From positions 1 to 64,000 of IMG/VR virus record IMGVR_UViG_3300020446_000003: a DNA stretch of 64,000 nucleotides; one strand, written 5' to 3'. The stretch is from a virus. The position numbers and the translations under genes are program-made. The notes under the pieces were generated by a model. It saw nothing but the letters and a program-made list of their open reading frames with translations. It had not been told where the DNA came from and did not search any database. Positions within the stretch are counted from its first letter, which is position 1. Each line of letters starts with the position of its first letter. Of the stretch, positions 62,078-64,000 are shown piece by piece.

Positions 62078-62108
62078 TTGACTTTTACGAAAAAACTTAT
62101 TATATTTA
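62078..62108 (+). promoter_or_regulatory. Bacteroidota-type promoter P2 of the ssDNA-binding gene
   Basis: TTG at 62078-62080 (in TATTGACTT) and TATATTTA at 62101-62108 are 20 bases apart; the last base differs from the consensus G. The start codon at 62142 is 33 bases further on. Confidence 0.6.
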
Positions 62109-62141
62109 GAAATAATTATTAACATTTAAAAAAAATTAAAA

Positions 62142-63044
62142 ATGAGTAACAGTTTAGACGCAATTTTGTCTCAGTATGAAAGTAATACTGAAAACAGTTC
62201 AAAAAAACCTAAGTTATCTAATGAAGATAGACTTAAGAAGTATTTCACTGAAAAACTTCAACAAGGAGTAAAAAGTGCAACTCGAAGATTTAGAATTTTA
62301 CCAGCAAAAGATGGTAAGTCTCCATTCGAAGAAGTATATTTTTACGAAAGACAAGTTAACGGTAAATATGAAAAAATTTATTGTAATAAATTAAATGATG
62401 GTGAATATTGCCCAATGTATGAAGCAAAAGAAGCTTTATTAATGGAAGGTAGTAAGAAAGCCAAAGAAATGGCGAGAGAGTATACTCCTCGTAAATTTTA
62501 TGTGGTAAAAGGTATCGACAGAGATAACGAAGATCACGGTGTTAAATTTTGGAGATTTAAACACAATTATACAGGTAACGGTGTTATGGATAAGTTAATG
62601 CCACTTTTTAAATTAAAAGGTGATATTACAGATGCTAGAGAAGGTAGAGATATTATTATCACTACTAACCGTAATGAAAAAGGGTGGAGTGTAGTAACTT
62701 CTATTATGTGTGATGATGTAAGTATGTTAACTGAAGATACGGTTAAAGCTAACGATTGGTTTAACAACGAAGAAACATTTAGAGATGTTTACGCTAAAAA
62801 ATCACCAGAATATTTAGAGATAGTATCAAAAAATATGACTCCTGTTTGGGATTCAGAACAAAGTAAATACGTAGCAGAAGAAGAAAGAGAAGAATCAGAA
62901 ACTGCTTCATTAGAAGAAGAAATAACTTACTTAAGAGAAGAAAGTAATACTACTTCTACTACCACCATAACTTCAAATGAAGATGAAGATGAGGTAACTG
63001 TAACTAATCTAGAGAGTGGTGATAGTGATGATTTACCATTTTAA
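62142..63044 (+). CDS. Single-stranded DNA-binding protein (gp32-like), 300 aa
   Basis: The N-terminal region is charged (SNEDRLKKYFTEKLQQGVKS), the core binds DNA (ATRRFRILPAKDGKSPFEEV, then RKFYVVKGIDRDNEDHGVKF and WRFKHN). The C-terminal tail after residue 240 is acidic and ends GDSDDLPF, the typical recruiting tail of SSBs. T4 gp32 has 301 residues. In the zinc region only C81 and C90 (YCNKLNDGEYCPMYEAK) are present, where gp32 uses one His and three Cys, so the zinc site is probably lost or changed. Two host-type promoters and a terminator frame the gene, and the recombinase follows. Confidence 0.85.
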   Translation: MSNSLDAILSQYESNTENSSKKPKLSNEDRLKKYFTEKLQQGVKSATRRFRILPAKDGKSPFEEVYFYERQVNGKYEKIYCNKLNDGEYCPMYEAKEALLMEGSKKAKEMAREYTPRKFYVVKGIDRDNEDHGVKFWRFKHNYTGNGVMDKLMPLFKLKGDITDAREGRDIIITTNRNEKGWSVVTSIMCDDVSMLTEDTVKANDWFNNEETFRDVYAKKSPEYLEIVSKNMTPVWDSEQSKYVAEEEREESETASLEEEITYLREESNTTSTTTITSNEDEDEVTVTNLESGDSDDLPF

Positions 63045-63062
63045 TTAATTGTAAATGTGAAG

Positions 63063-63097
63063 AATAGGTCATCTTTTATGGGTGACCTATTTTTTTA
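63063..63097 (+). terminator. Rho-independent terminator after ssDNA-binding gene
   Basis: AATAGGTCATC (63063-63073) pairs with GGTGACCTATT (63081-63091), with one T-G pair, around TTTTATG. The T-run that follows is 63090-63096. The recombinase ATG lies 16 bases beyond, so read-through may set the level of the downstream gene. Confidence 0.8.
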
Positions 63098-63112
63098 AAA
63101 AAAAATATAGAT

Positions 63113-64000
63113 ATGGCAAAAAAACCAATTAAGAAAAAAACAACTGATTTTTCTAGTATTAGGAAAAAATTTTCATCTAGTGATAAATACAAAGAACAAA
63201 AATATTTTGATTTAGGAGAATCATTTCAAAAAGCAACAGGTATTCCTGGCCCAGCTATTGGACAAATTAATATGTTGTTAGGACATTCAGATACAGGAAA
63301 AACGACTGCATTAATTCAAACTGCAGTAGATGCTCAGAAAAAAGGTATATTACCTATTTTTATTATAACTGAACAAAAATTTAGTTTTGAACACGCTAAA
63401 CAAATGGGATTAGAAACTAATTATATTGAAGAGGTTGATGAAAGTACAGGAGAAATTGAGGCATATTGGGATGGATTTTTATTATACAAATTAGGTTTTG
63501 AATATATAGAGCAAGCATTTGAATATGTAACTGAAATTTTAGATGCACAATCAAAAGGAGATATTCCACACGATATTGTATTCTTATGGGACTCCATAGG
63601 GACAATACCCTGTAAAATGAGTTTTGAAGGAAAGGGTGGAAACCAACATACTGCAAGAGTAATATCAGAAAAATGGGGTATGGGTATGGCTCAGAGAATA
63701 ACCTCATCTCGTAAAGAGAGTTCGCCATATACCAATACTATGGTATTTGTTAACCAACCATGGGTAGAGTTACCAGATAATCCGTTTAGTCAACCTAGAA
63801 TTCAACCTAAAGGTGGACAATCAATTTATTTATCTTGTGCACTAGTATTCCTATTTGGGAATCAAAAGAGTGCTGGAGTTTCTAAATTAAATGCCACCAA
63901 CAAAGGTCGTAAAGTAAATTTTGCAGTCAGAACTAAAGTGGGTATCCATAAAAATCATATGAATGGTTTAGGGTATGCTGATTGTAGAATATTGGCTACT
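63113..64000 (+). CDS. UvsX/RecA-like recombinase, N-terminal 296 aa (cut by window edge)
   Basis: The frame is open from ATG 63113 to the window end. After a lysine-rich start (MAKKPIKKKTTDFSSIRKKF) come the RecA core segments: GIPGPAIGQINMLLGHSDTG, where GHSDTGKT (57-64) is the Walker A loop, and IVFLWDSIG near 160, the Walker B strand. Later segments (MVFVNQPWVELPDN) and a GHSxTGKT-class core match the T4 UvsX/RecA family, which pairs with gp32 to drive strand exchange. UvsX in T4 has 391 residues, so about 100 are missing here. It has no clear promoter of its own and is likely read through from the ssDNA-binding gene. Confidence 0.9.
   Translation, partial: MAKKPIKKKTTDFSSIRKKFSSSDKYKEQKYFDLGESFQKATGIPGPAIGQINMLLGHSDTGKTTALIQTAVDAQKKGILPIFIITEQKFSFEHAKQMGLETNYIEEVDESTGEIEAYWDGFLLYKLGFEYIEQAFEYVTEILDAQSKGDIPHDIVFLWDSIGTIPCKMSFEGKGGNQHTARVISEKWGMGMAQRITSSRKESSPYTNTMVFVNQPWVELPDNPFSQPRIQPKGGQSIYLSCALVFLFGNQKSAGVSKLNATNKGRKVNFAVRTKVGIHKNHMNGLGYADCRILAT

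Overview
This window is a contiguous piece of an AT-rich, tightly packed genome of a large contractile-tailed phage (Caudoviricetes, T4-like myovirus plan). A tail sheath, tail tube, tape measure, two very large baseplate proteins, a LysM-like wedge protein, a family B DNA polymerase, a gp32-like ssDNA-binding protein and a UvsX/RecA-type recombinase can all be recognised from their sequences. The host is probably a member of the Bacteroidota (flavobacteria-like). Replication genes carry the Bacteroidota promoter form TTTG/TTG-N19-20-TATATTTG, start codons mostly follow A-rich leaders without Shine-Dalgarno sequences, and the fibre proteins use modules common in that phylum. No rRNA, tRNA, CRISPR array, insertion sequence or integrase was found.

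Layout. 1-719 (minus): two genes of unknown function, one cut by the window edge. 781-26353 (plus): about 25 kb of adhesion and fibre genes, including proteins of 2549, 1498 and 2141 residues. They are built from repeated beta modules, YadA-head-like and collagen-like repeats, lectin-like folds and an S74 intramolecular chaperone. 26404-32791: family B DNA polymerase (plus), then on the minus strand a neck-like protein, a glutaredoxin and an SNF2-type helicase, with one small plus-strand gene between. 32830-39741 (plus): neck/tail-completion-like proteins, tail sheath, a HAD-family protein and tail tube, interrupted by a 52-residue ribbon-helix-helix gene on the minus strand. 39825-50408: large proteins with a shared style of N-terminal peptide that may be packaged in the head, a gp26-like tail assembly protein with a probable programmed frameshift, and the tape measure. 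50607-59993: baseplate proteins, one with an OmpA-like insertion and one ending in a GH19-like domain without its catalytic Glu. 60066-64000: four small or acidic proteins, the ssDNA-binding protein and the start of the recombinase.

Two promoter classes can be proposed. Polymerase, the gene at 60066 and the ssDNA-binding protein gene have host-type promoters. At least thirteen mostly structural transcription units start just downstream of ATATTTAT, often as ATATTTATTAATAAA, with no -33 element. This resembles the logic of T4 late promoters. Four hairpins followed by T-runs are clear terminators, and one of them overlaps a host-type promoter.

The observations most worth following up are the frameshift site inside a GC-rich hairpin (47048-47069), the common N-terminal peptide of otherwise unrelated proteins, the phage-specific promoter motif, the small RHH regulator with helically phased AGTATGA half-sites, and the altered lysozyme-like domain in the baseplate hub.
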